A stretch of 15,722 nucleotides of DNA from Actinomycetes bacterium (GTDB lineage: Bacteria; Planctomycetota; Phycisphaerae; JAACET01): contig DAOVKO010000020.1 of the NCBI GenBank assembly GCA_030631725.1, forward strand, positions 1 to 15,722, in the 5' to 3' direction. The translations under genes and the position numbers were made by a program. How positions within the stretch are numbered: the first letter of the stretch is position 1; every line of letters begins with the position of its first letter. The notes under the pieces were generated by a model. It saw only the letters and a list, made by a program, of their open reading frames with translations, had not been told where the DNA came from and ran no database searches. Shown here piece after piece: positions 1-6,823 of the stretch.

Positions 1-59
1 AATGCCAAATGGCTCGATAAATGTTTAGACAGCGGGCAGAATCGAAACGGAGACCTCAA

Positions 60-473
60 ATGGAGCTAATACGACGGAAAACTGATTACGCCTTGCGATG
101 CCTCGTAATTCTGGCCCAGGCCCATCCCAGGCAGCTCGTTTCTGTGCACTACCTGGCCCAGACGGAAGAAATCCCCGAGGACCTGCTCCACAAGATCATG
201 CAGGCTTTGGGCCGGGCCAAATTAGTCCGGGGCACACGCGGCCGATCCGGAGGATTTCGTTTAGGCAAAGCACCCGAAAAAATCACCGTCCTTCGAGTCC
301 TCGAAACCCTCCAGGGGCCTTTCACTGTGAACCGCTGCTTCCTCAGCACCGACCACCCCTTCCGTCGGGAGGTCTCCTCCTTGCACAAGAAGCTTGTGGC
401 CATCCAGGAAGAGTTGATCAGCTTTTTCCGCAGCGTTACTATCGCCGACCTCGTCCACCGTGGCTCACAGTAG
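60..473 (+). CDS. Rrf2-family transcriptional regulator, likely controlling the downstream hcp
   Basis: This 137-residue protein has the Rrf2 layout: an N-terminal winged helix-turn-helix starting MELIRRKTDYALR, a recognition region around residues 28-56 (VSVHYLAQ...LLHKIMQAL), the wing motif GRSGGFRL at 61-68, and a C-terminal helix ending in SVTIADL. Rrf2 proteins such as IscR and NsrR usually carry an Fe-S cluster on three clustered cysteines that senses iron-sulfur status or nitric oxide. Here only C93 of that trio remains; the other two positions are in HPFRREVSS, with H99 and H109 nearby. The start at 60 is preferred over the in-frame ATG at 21 because GGAGA lies at 49-53 with 6 bases of spacing, and the family consensus begins here. 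It lies 89 bp upstream of hcp on the same strand, so a local regulator of the nitrosative-stress genes is the natural inference. The family call is firm; the signal sensed is not known. Confidence 0.9.
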   Translation: MELIRRKTDYALRCLVILAQAHPRQLVSVHYLAQTEEIPEDLLHKIMQALGRAKLVRGTRGRSGGFRLGKAPEKITVLRVLETLQGPFTVNRCFLSTDHPFRREVSSLHKKLVAIQEELISFFRSVTIADLVHRGSQ

Positions 474-502
474 CCCAGCCGGACATAGGTTTTCGGCTCC
501 GT

Positions 503-526
503 CTTGGGATACCCTCTTTTACCAAG
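503..526. promoter_or_regulatory. Weak dyad upstream of hcp, possible operator
   Basis: The 89-bp gap between the Rrf2 gene and hcp holds CTTGG (503-507) and its complement CCAAG (522-526), separated by 14 bases. Rrf2 regulators bind dyads near their targets, so this is a candidate site, but the arms are only 5 bp and could occur by chance. No convincing -10/-35 pair was found in the gap. Confidence 0.2.
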
Positions 527-562
527 TGCCTGCTTTTGTGCCTGTAACGAAGGGAGAAACGT

Positions 563-2212
563 ATGGATATGTTTTGCTTTCAGTGTGAGCAGACCGCCAA
601 GGGCTCGGGCTGCACCATCCAGGGCGTCTGCGGCAAAAGCCCCGAAGCTGCCGCCTTGCAGGACCTGCTCGTCTACGCCGTCAAGGGCCTTGCCAACTAC
701 GCCCACCGGGCTCGCCAACTGGGCCTCAAGGACCACGACATAGATGTCTTTGTTGTCGAAGCCCTCTTTTCCACCATAACCAATGTCAACTTCGATCCGG
801 AGCGTCTCCAGGCCCTGCTCCTGCGCGGGGCCGAGCTGCGCGACAAGGCCCGTTCGCTTTACGAAGATGCCTGCCAAAAGACCGACCGCACCCCCGAACA
901 GATCAGCGGCCCGGCTGCCTGGCAGCCGGCCGGGGACCTCGACGCCCTTCTGGCTCAGGCCCAGGAGATAAGCATCAGCAAACGCCTGGACTGCCTCGGC
1001 CCGGACATAACCGGCCTCCAGGAGCTCCTTACCTATGGCCTCAAGGGCACGGCCGCATACGCCGACCACGCCCAAATCCTCGGCCAGGAGGACGACGACG
1101 TCTACGCCTTCTTCCACGAAAGCCTCGACTTCCTCACCAAGCCCGACCCCACCGTTGACCAACTCCTACAGCGCAGCCTCCAGTGCGGCCAAATGAATCT
1201 AAAGGTCATGGGCCTGCTCGACAAGGCCAACACCTCCGCCTATGGCAGCCCCACACCCACACCCGTCCGCGTCAGTCCCGTCAAGGGAAAAGCCATTCTC
1301 ATTTCCGGCCACGACCTTAAGGACCTCGAAGAGCTCCTCAAGCAGACCGTCGGCAAAGACATCAACATCTACACCCACGGCGAAATGCTCCCCGCCCATG
1401 GCTATCCCGGCCTGAAAAAGTATTCCCACCTCGTCGGCAACTACGGCGGCGCCTGGCAGGATCAGCGCAAAGAGTTCGCGGCCTTTCCCGGCTCCATCCT
1501 CATGACCACCAATTGCATCCAGAAGCCCCAGGCCAGCTACATCGACCGCATCTTCACCAGCGGCCTTGTCGCCTGGCCCGGTGTAACTCACATTGCCGAC
1601 CGTGATTTTACCCCCGTCATTGACGCCGCCCTCGCAGCTGAAGGCTTCACCGAGGACGCCCCCGAGCAGACCATTACCGTTGGTTTCGGTCACGAGGCCG
1701 TCCTCTCCGTAGCTCCCCAAGTCATCGACGCCGTCAAAAGCGGGGCTATCAAGCACTTCTTCCTCATCGGCGGCTGCGACGGGGCCAAGCCCGGACGAAA
1801 CTACTACACCGACTTCGCTCAACAGGTCCCCGACGATTGCGTCATCCTCACCCTTGCCTGCGGAAAGTACCGCTTCAACAAACTGGATTTCGGCGACATC
1901 GGCGGCATTCCCCGCCTGCTCGACGTCGGCCAATGCAACGACGCCTACTCCGCCGTCCAGATCGCCGTCGCTCTGGCCGGGGCCTTCGATTGCGGCGTCA
2001 ACGATTTGCCGCTTTCCATGATCATCAGTTGGTACGAGCAGAAAGCCGTGGCTATTCTGCTTACCCTCCTGCATCTGGATATAAAGAACATCCGCCTCGG
2101 CCCAAGCCTCCCTGCCTTCATCTCACCAGCCGCCCTGAACATCTTAGTGGAAAAGTTCAACATCGCTCCTATTTCCACTCCCGCCGAGGACCTAAAGGCC
2201 ATCTTGGCCTAA
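563..2212 (+). CDS. hcp: Hybrid cluster protein (hydroxylamine reductase), class I type
   Basis: This 549-residue protein matches Hcp over its full length. The N-terminal motif C5-x2-C8-x8-C17-x5-C23 is the class I/III [4Fe-4S] spacing, unlike the enterobacterial [2Fe-2S] pattern. All ligands expected for the 4Fe-2S-2O hybrid cluster are present: H250 (ISGHD), E274 (HGEM), C318 (TTNC), C405 (GGCDGAKPGRNYY, the persulfide position), C433 (LACGKYRFN), C458 (GQCNDAY) and E492 (WYEQKA). The length fits class I enzymes of anaerobes. Hcp reduces hydroxylamine in vitro and is regarded as a nitric oxide reductase and S-nitrosylating enzyme in vivo; it is cytoplasmic. The ATG start has GGGAG at 552-556 with 6 bases of spacing. 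The ferredoxin-like gene follows 17 bp downstream, consistent with co-transcription and an electron-donor role. Confidence 0.97.
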   Translation: MDMFCFQCEQTAKGSGCTIQGVCGKSPEAAALQDLLVYAVKGLANYAHRARQLGLKDHDIDVFVVEALFSTITNVNFDPERLQALLLRGAELRDKARSLYEDACQKTDRTPEQISGPAAWQPAGDLDALLAQAQEISISKRLDCLGPDITGLQELLTYGLKGTAAYADHAQILGQEDDDVYAFFHESLDFLTKPDPTVDQLLQRSLQCGQMNLKVMGLLDKANTSAYGSPTPTPVRVSPVKGKAILISGHDLKDLEELLKQTVGKDINIYTHGEMLPAHGYPGLKKYSHLVGNYGGAWQDQRKEFAAFPGSILMTTNCIQKPQASYIDRIFTSGLVAWPGVTHIADRDFTPVIDAALAAEGFTEDAPEQTITVGFGHEAVLSVAPQVIDAVKSGAIKHFFLIGGCDGAKPGRNYYTDFAQQVPDDCVILTLACGKYRFNKLDFGDIGGIPRLLDVGQCNDAYSAVQIAVALAGAFDCGVNDLPLSMIISWYEQKAVAILLTLLHLDIKNIRLGPSLPAFISPAALNILVEKFNIAPISTPAEDLKAILA

Positions 2213-2229
2213 AAAGGATTTTTTGCCAC

Positions 2230-2985
2230 ATGAAAAGAAAGATCATTATTATAGACGAGGATTTGTGTGACGGTTGCGGCGACTGCGTCGTCGCTTGTGC
2301 CGAGGGCGCCATTGAGATCATCGAGGGCAAGGCCAAGCTCGTCAAGGAGCAATACTGTGACGGCTTCGGCGACTGTCTCGGCGAATGCCCCACCGGCGCC
2401 TTGCGCATCGAGGAGGCCGACGCCGACGCCTTCGACCCCGACGCTACCAGGCAGCACCTCTTGGACAGCCAAGGCCCCCAGGCCGTCGAGCGCATGGAAA
2501 AGGCTGCTGCCCGCCACGCCACCCAAACCACCACCCCGACTGCTCAGCCCAAAGCCGGCTGTCCCGGCGCCAGAGCCGCTGAATTTGACGCCGCAACTTC
2601 TACCGCCACCGGCCAGGTGCCTTCGCAGCTGACTCATTGGCCCATACAGATGCGCCTCATCTCCCCCGATGCTCCCGTCCTCAAGAACGCCGACCTGCTC
2701 TTAGCCGCCGACTGCACCGCCTTCGCTTACGGCGACTTTCACCGCAAGCTCTTAGCCGGCAAAGCCATCATCATCGGCTGCCCAAAGCTCGACGAGACCG
2801 AGCCCTACCTTGAAAAGCTCACTGCGATCATCAAGAACAACGACCTTAAAAGCCTCACTGTCGCCCACATGGAAGTCCCCTGCTGCCACGGCTTAGCCCA
2901 TTTGGCTCAGCAGGCCCTCGAACGGGCCGCCTCAAAGCTCGAACTACAGACCGTCATCCTCTCCATTCGCGGCGATATAAGCTAG
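2230..2985 (+). CDS. Ferredoxin-like 4Fe-4S protein partnered with Hcp
   Basis: This 251-residue protein starts MKRKIIIIDEDLCDGCGDC. Its ferredoxin domain spans about residues 1-60. The first cluster motif is complete (C13-x2-C16-x2-C19-x3-C23). The second reads C43-x2-F46-x2-C49-x3-C53-P, so its second cysteine is replaced by phenylalanine. After a low-complexity linker (about 95-130, rich in T, A and P), a C-terminal domain from about 137 carries further cysteines at C161 (AADCTAF), C184 (IGCPKLDE) and C218-C219 (VPCCHG). I recognise this long ferredoxin type from neighbourhoods of anaerobic redox genes, but its biochemistry is not something I can name. The ATG at 2230 is chosen because the ferredoxin domain starts here and AAGGA lies at 2214-2218; the open frame upstream overlaps hcp. 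It is probably co-transcribed with hcp and may deliver electrons to it. Confidence 0.88.
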   Translation: MKRKIIIIDEDLCDGCGDCVVACAEGAIEIIEGKAKLVKEQYCDGFGDCLGECPTGALRIEEADADAFDPDATRQHLLDSQGPQAVERMEKAAARHATQTTTPTAQPKAGCPGARAAEFDAATSTATGQVPSQLTHWPIQMRLISPDAPVLKNADLLLAADCTAFAYGDFHRKLLAGKAIIIGCPKLDETEPYLEKLTAIIKNNDLKSLTVAHMEVPCCHGLAHLAQQALERAASKLELQTVILSIRGDIS

Positions 2986-3111
2986 CAGTTGTGCCGACTC
3001 CGCCCCTCAAGGCTGCCCCCGCATCAGAGACGAGCCTGAGATATTACTGCCTTTTAGAAATATGATTCTTCCCAAAATCATGCCTAAGCAGTGAGCTATT
3101 CTACAGTTGGC

Positions 3112-4032
3112 CTACAAGAGTTTTTGTCTCTTCATCCACTCTACAGCCCGTTCCATAGTCTCTTTGGGGCTGTGCTTAGGCTCGTAGCCGAGTTTAGTGC
3201 TGATTTTTGAAATGTCTGGCAACATGTGCTGGCTAAAATGATAGTTCGCGCCAGGGTCGGGAAGAACGGAGCCGAAGAAAGTTTCGTTGCTGACAAATTC
3301 TATCGGGATTTTGCAGCCGTATATCTCAGCGTAGGTTTCGATAAATTGAACTGCCGGCAAGGCATATGAAGAACCCACGTTGAATATCTCTCCTGCAGAC
3401 TCCTCTGGCTGGCAGACAGCAAGGAAAAAGCCCCGAGCGACATCTTCAGCGTCGCATGGCCCGATCAAGGTATTGCAGCCGTGCGGAAGCTTGACAGGCT
3501 TGCCCTGCACGTGCGCTTTATGTACTTCCAGGCCTCTGCCGCCGTGGCCGTCCAGCGGAATCTTACCGGGCCCACAAATATTTGCTGGCATAACGGCTGT
3601 AAACATCACACCGTCTTTTTCGGCCTGCTCCTTAGTTGACAGCAGCTCACTATATCTGGTGGCATAGCCTTCAAACGGGCAAGACTCCTGCGTCTTTTCG
3701 GGGGTCGGCACGACTCTCGGCGGACCAAACATCCACAACGAGCCACACGCAATGAAATGTTTACAGTGTAGTTTCGCGGCCTCATAAGTGGCGGGTACGT
3801 CAACTCCCAAGATATCTATTAACATGTCAAAATCTAGCTGCCTGATGAAATCACTCCATTTGCCGTCGTTGCGTACATACTTTGCCTGAACCAGTTGAAC
3901 GCTCTCCCAGCCTGTCGCCTCAACGCTTTTACGGTTTCTTGAAACGACGATAGTCTGATCATCTTTGGCGGCCAGCATCGGTACCAGGAACGATCCTATA
4001 TGGCCTGTTCCACCAATGACCAAAACTTTCAT
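3112..4032 (-). CDS. NAD(P)-dependent epimerase/dehydratase, extended SDR family
   Basis: This 306-residue protein has a Rossmann NAD(P)-binding motif GGTGHIG at residues 7-13, followed by a strand and basic residues (VVSRNRK, 29-35). Later features fit the extended SDR fold: FIACGSLWMFG (93-103), VMPANICGPG (147-156), DAEDVARGF (194-202) and GEIFNVGS (214-221). Such proteins act on nucleotide sugars or related substrates in the cytoplasm. The catalytic YxxxK motif is unusual: the lysine is probably K134 in YSELLSTKEQAEK, but the residue four positions earlier is L130, with Y127 seven positions away. The start is well supported by AGGAGG eight bases upstream. The gene stands alone, with the plus-strand Hcp pair converging on its 3' end, so no substrate can be inferred from context. 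Its base composition looks somewhat less GC-rich than its neighbours. Confidence 0.8.
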   Translation of the reverse strand: MKVLVIGGTGHIGSFLVPMLAAKDDQTIVVSRNRKSVEATGWESVQLVQAKYVRNDGKWSDFIRQLDFDMLIDILGVDVPATYEAAKLHCKHFIACGSLWMFGPPRVVPTPEKTQESCPFEGYATRYSELLSTKEQAEKDGVMFTAVMPANICGPGKIPLDGHGGRGLEVHKAHVQGKPVKLPHGCNTLIGPCDAEDVARGFFLAVCQPEESAGEIFNVGSSYALPAVQFIETYAEIYGCKIPIEFVSNETFFGSVLPDPGANYHFSQHMLPDISKISTKLGYEPKHSPKETMERAVEWMKRQKLL

Positions 4033-4132
4033 GATTATGTCCTCCTATTGCATTAACGCACATCTTACCATATCAGAGCCAATCCCGCTATGGTGTTCCG
4101 ACCGGACTGGCTAATTCCCAGAACGGCTCAAC

Positions 4133-4157
4133 AAATAGGGGACAGTTACTGTTTTTT
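4133..4157. repeat. Possible remnant end of an IS200/REP-associated (Y1 transposase) element
   Basis: The stretch begins AAATAGGGGACAGTTACTG and ends in a run of six T. On the minus strand it encodes the tail KTVTVPYL. From memory, GGGGACAGTTACT followed by T-runs recurs beside IS200-like/REP-associated transposase genes in environmental bacterial genomes, whose products often end in similar residues. No HUH or catalytic tyrosine motif is present here, so at most this is a remnant. ACAGT-T-ACTGT at 4142-4152 is a small palindrome. Confidence 0.4.
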
Positions 4158-4288
4158 CTTCACATTCGGCGGGCTTGCTCTATTTGTGCATTATGCCCCG
4201 AGTTGCAACGATCCTTGCCAGCCCTGCCAGACGCCTCCTCTGCCTTGCCTTTTTGAATTTCCACAGGATGCTACGCATTGCTTTGTCA

Positions 4289-4328
4289 TCCCCGCTCCCT
4301 GCCTTCGCAGGGACAAGCTTCGCGGGGA
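4289..4328. repeat. Nested palindrome (REP-like hairpin), possible terminator of the minus-strand operon
   Basis: An inner perfect 7-bp stem, TCCCTGC (4296-4302) with GCAGGGA (4307-4313), has a 4-base loop CTTC. It sits inside an outer perfect 7-bp stem, TCCCCGC (4289-4295) with GCGGGGA (4322-4328), with an 8-base bulge (4314-4321) on one side. It lies about 60 bp past the stop of the spermidine-synthase-like gene. The AT-rich tract lies between that stop and the hairpin, so it is not a classic hairpin-then-U-run terminator. It resembles the CCCCGC/GCGGGG palindromes dispersed in many genomes. Confidence 0.65.
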
Positions 4329-4339
4329 CAAGCTTTGCA
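4310..4339. repeat. Two tandem copies of a 15-bp unit
   Basis: GGGACAAGCTTCGCG (4310-4324) is followed directly by GGGACAAGCTTTGCA (4325-4339), matching at 13 of 15 positions. The first copy overlaps the right arms of the nested palindrome, so a short slippage duplication may have created the outer arm. Confidence 0.7.
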
Positions 4340-4386
4340 TTTTGATTTGTAATTTTAATTTTTGATATTTGCATTTTAATTTTTCT
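4337..4386. repeat. AT-rich low-complexity tract
   Basis: About 50 bp composed mainly of TTTTAATTTTT and GCATTTT units; GCATTTT occurs at 4338-4344 and 4371-4377, and TTTTAATTTTT twice. It contrasts sharply with the GC-rich genes on either side. Together with the adjacent palindrome it looks like a dispersed intergenic repeat. Confidence 0.55.
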
Positions 4387-4388
4387 GT

Positions 4389-6809
4389 TTATCTCGCTTT
4401 CGCCAGTCTCCCAATCAGGTATGACGCCGCGACGTACATCCCCAGGGCTGCGACAATCAGCCAGGTAAAACCAATCGACACCGCCAACAGCGTTCCCCCG
4501 ACCGCTCCGGTTACTGAGCCAAAACCATTGACCGCCCAGGCCCAGGGCACCAGCGACCCGCTCGACTCGCTGGCCATTCGCAGGCCCGTCGGAAAGCAAA
4601 AGCCCATGCAAAAGGCCATCGGACCGATCATCGCCACAATCACCACCATCCGCAGCCAGTTGCTCAAGCCTAACAGCCAGCCCGAGCCCAGTTGCAGAAT
4701 CCCCGTCAGGATAATCGCCCAGCAGACGATCCCCAGGATCGCCCAGCTAACCACTGCCGCCCCGCTTCGCCCTCGGGACAACCGCCCCGCCGCCATCGAG
4801 CCCATCCCGGAAAAGCACAAGAAGCTCGCCAGCACCACAGCAACCGCCCATATCGGATTGCCCAGCAACAGGCTCAGCTTCTGAATAAACCCCATCTCGA
4901 TAAAGATATAGCCCAGCCCCAGGGCCAAGAAGTACCCCGCCGCGGGCCACACCCGTCCCCGCTGGCCCCGCGTTCGCCGGCCAACCAGAATCGCCGGCAC
5001 TATCAGCAGCAGCACGCTGAAGACAACCACTTGCACGAGCCCCACCACCAGTATCAGATAACCCGACTCGGCAAAGCTCAGCCAATTCCGCCCCAGGGTC
5101 CGCCGCATTTGGCCGACGCTTCGCCAGCGGAAAAAATTATAAAAGTAAGGCCGCTCATCCGTCGCCGGCCGAACGTTATACACATACTTCTTGAAACACT
5201 CCTCCGCGCGCCCGCCGAAAATCTCCTGCGCCGCCGCGTAGTAAGGCCGCTGCGGATTGCTCAGCTTGTGATACCGATTCGCTTCGCTGGCCTTGATCCC
5301 TGGCACATGCACCAGGTCGAAGTGCCTTTGCTGGGCAAATCCCCGCACCTTCTTTATTTCTTCTTTGCTGAAGGGCTCATTCTTCACCACCAGAGTCGCC
5401 GTCTGAATACTGCGAATCATCACCACATGCTCGCCCGGCTCGTTTACCCCTCGCCTTTCCAGCGCCGCCGCCACCGTCGCCAGCATCTTGATTGCATCTC
5501 GCGGCGGGCTCTTCAGCCATCTGGTCAAGCTCAGCGCCCCGCCAACTCGCAATCGGCTCAGGGCCCGCTCGATTCCCTCCACGGTGTAGAGTTGACTTTC
5601 GTTGAGGGCATAGACCCCCGCCGCCCCCGACCGCTGCGATTCCAGAAGGGCCATCTGGATCACGTCGAACTTCTCGGAAGTCCGCTCCAGGAAATGCCTG
5701 CCCTCAGCCTTGACCAGCCGCACGTCATCTCGCCCATAGATTGCCCCCGCCAATTCGGCAAACTCTTCGGTCAGCAGTCCAATCACCTGGGCGTTCATCT
5801 CCAGAGCCACCACTTCGCTGGCCCCTTCGTAGAGGGCTTGAGCTACGTCGCTGCCTCCGCCTGCTCCGACGACCAGCACCCTTGGCTCATCCACCAGTTG
5901 ATAAACCAGGGCCGAGCTCATCCAGTCGTAGCAGGCCAACTCTTCTAATCTCTCGAAACGATTTACCGCACTCATCCCGTCGGCATCCCAGGTTAGCCCC
6001 GCCTGCTCGGGCTTGCCCGCCGGTGCCTCCCTGAAATTCAGACTCAACCCCGGATAGTGCCGGATCGCCCCGCTGGCCACCAGGTCCACTCTGCCCAGCG
6101 GACTGTAGCGCGTCGCCAGCAATTCGAAATCCTTGAGCCCTTTGTAGAAAGATAGCGACTTGTCTTGCGAAATCGGCATAGGCAAAGGCCGCCACAGCCC
6201 AAAAACCGTTATCGTGCCCACCCCTATTAAAAAGGTTACTACCATTAGCCGCACACTCCGCCCAGCGGCAGCAGCCAGGGCCGCTGCGAATCCCAGCAGG
6301 CACATCTCCATGATCACCTCGGTGGGGCTCTGACCGTACATCAGCCCCACGCCCGCCACCGCACCCAGCCCCGAGCCCAGCAGGTTCAAGCCGTACAGGC
6401 TCCAGGCCCGCTCGCTCCTGCCCAGCAGGGCCAAGCCCACGCATCCACCCCCGCAGACGAAGCTCGGCAGAAGGGCCAAGTAGTACAACCCCAGGTAGTA
6501 TTTCTGCCGCGGATCCCAGATCAGCTCCAGCACGTTCAGCGGAATCATGGTGGCCAGGTAGTAGCCCAGCGGGGCCGTGATCGCAAAACCCAGCCCGCTC
6601 AGCCACACAGCCGTCTGCCAATGTCTTCGGAAGAACTTCTCCGCTATGCTGATGATTACTCCGCTGAGCCCGAAGCCCAGCAGGGCCGCCGAGATAATCA
6701 GGTAGGCAAAGTGATGCCACATACTGATGCTCAGGGCCCGCATCAGGGCCAACTCCAATCCCAGCACCGCCGCCGAGATCAGAACCACCGTAATACCCAA
6801 ACTTACCAT
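4389..6809 (-). CDS. Polytopic membrane protein with a spermidine-synthase-like methyltransferase domain
   Basis: This 806-residue protein has three parts. Residues 1-205 contain several hydrophobic helices, from MVSLGITVVLISAAVLGLEL onward. Residues about 220-560 form a soluble Rossmann methyltransferase/aminopropyltransferase-like domain with the SAM-type motif VLVVGAGGGSD (311-321), the acidic strand end VVALEMN (333-339), and ATDERPYFYNFFRW (549-562), characteristic of membrane-fused members. Residues about 580-805 contain another set of membrane helices. It resembles the fused SpeE-like membrane proteins common in environmental bacteria, whose substrate is generally unknown. The aminopropyltransferase active-site segment (usually DxSD-like) reads FDVIQMALLESQ (381-392), so true spermidine synthesis is doubtful. 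It starts 14 bp after the stop of the isoaspartyl methyltransferase gene with only a weak RBS, suggesting translational coupling in one operon. Confidence 0.8.
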   Translation of the reverse strand: MVSLGITVVLISAAVLGLELALMRALSISMWHHFAYLIISAALLGFGLSGVIISIAEKFFRRHWQTAVWLSGLGFAITAPLGYYLATMIPLNVLELIWDPRQKYYLGLYYLALLPSFVCGGGCVGLALLGRSERAWSLYGLNLLGSGLGAVAGVGLMYGQSPTEVIMEMCLLGFAAALAAAAGRSVRLMVVTFLIGVGTITVFGLWRPLPMPISQDKSLSFYKGLKDFELLATRYSPLGRVDLVASGAIRHYPGLSLNFREAPAGKPEQAGLTWDADGMSAVNRFERLEELACYDWMSSALVYQLVDEPRVLVVGAGGGSDVAQALYEGASEVVALEMNAQVIGLLTEEFAELAGAIYGRDDVRLVKAEGRHFLERTSEKFDVIQMALLESQRSGAAGVYALNESQLYTVEGIERALSRLRVGGALSLTRWLKSPPRDAIKMLATVAAALERRGVNEPGEHVVMIRSIQTATLVVKNEPFSKEEIKKVRGFAQQRHFDLVHVPGIKASEANRYHKLSNPQRPYYAAAQEIFGGRAEECFKKYVYNVRPATDERPYFYNFFRWRSVGQMRRTLGRNWLSFAESGYLILVVGLVQVVVFSVLLLIVPAILVGRRTRGQRGRVWPAAGYFLALGLGYIFIEMGFIQKLSLLLGNPIWAVAVVLASFLCFSGMGSMAAGRLSRGRSGAAVVSWAILGIVCWAIILTGILQLGSGWLLGLSNWLRMVVIVAMIGPMAFCMGFCFPTGLRMASESSGSLVPWAWAVNGFGSVTGAVGGTLLAVSIGFTWLIVAALGMYVAASYLIGRLAKAR

Positions 6810-6823
6810 TGTCTGCTCGTTAT

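Larger units (their letters stand above)
4033..4388. other. 356-bp intergenic, repeat-rich gap without a convincing gene
   Basis: This gap separates the start of the epimerase gene from the end of the spermidine-synthase-like gene. From left to right it holds the epimerase RBS, a possible extended -10 box for it (minus strand TGGTAAGAT, about 4062-4070), a transposon-end-like motif (4133-4157), a nested palindrome (4289-4328), a tandem duplication (4310-4339) and AT-rich tracts (4337-4386). Open frames here are short and have no recognisable protein signature, although a minus-strand stretch could be a decayed transposase tail. Confidence 0.6.

Noticed and set aside
149..1162. Long minus-strand open frame opposite the Rrf2 and hcp genes
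   Set aside because: It has no family motifs and is antisense to two strongly supported genes; it arises from the codon bias of hcp.
3062..3081. ATGATT...AATCAT dyad after the ferredoxin gene as a terminator
   Set aside because: The 6-bp stem is mostly A:T pairs with an 8-base loop and no following T-run, so it would be weak.
4180..4611. 143-codon minus-strand frame across the repeat gap and the end of the spermidine-synthase-like gene
   Set aside because: Most of it is out of frame with the real gene and the remainder runs through repeats; no catalytic transposase motif is present.
4692..5948. 418-codon plus-strand frame inside the spermidine-synthase-like gene
   Set aside because: Its composition is rich in H, P, R and Q without domain signatures, typical of an antisense shadow in GC-rich DNA.
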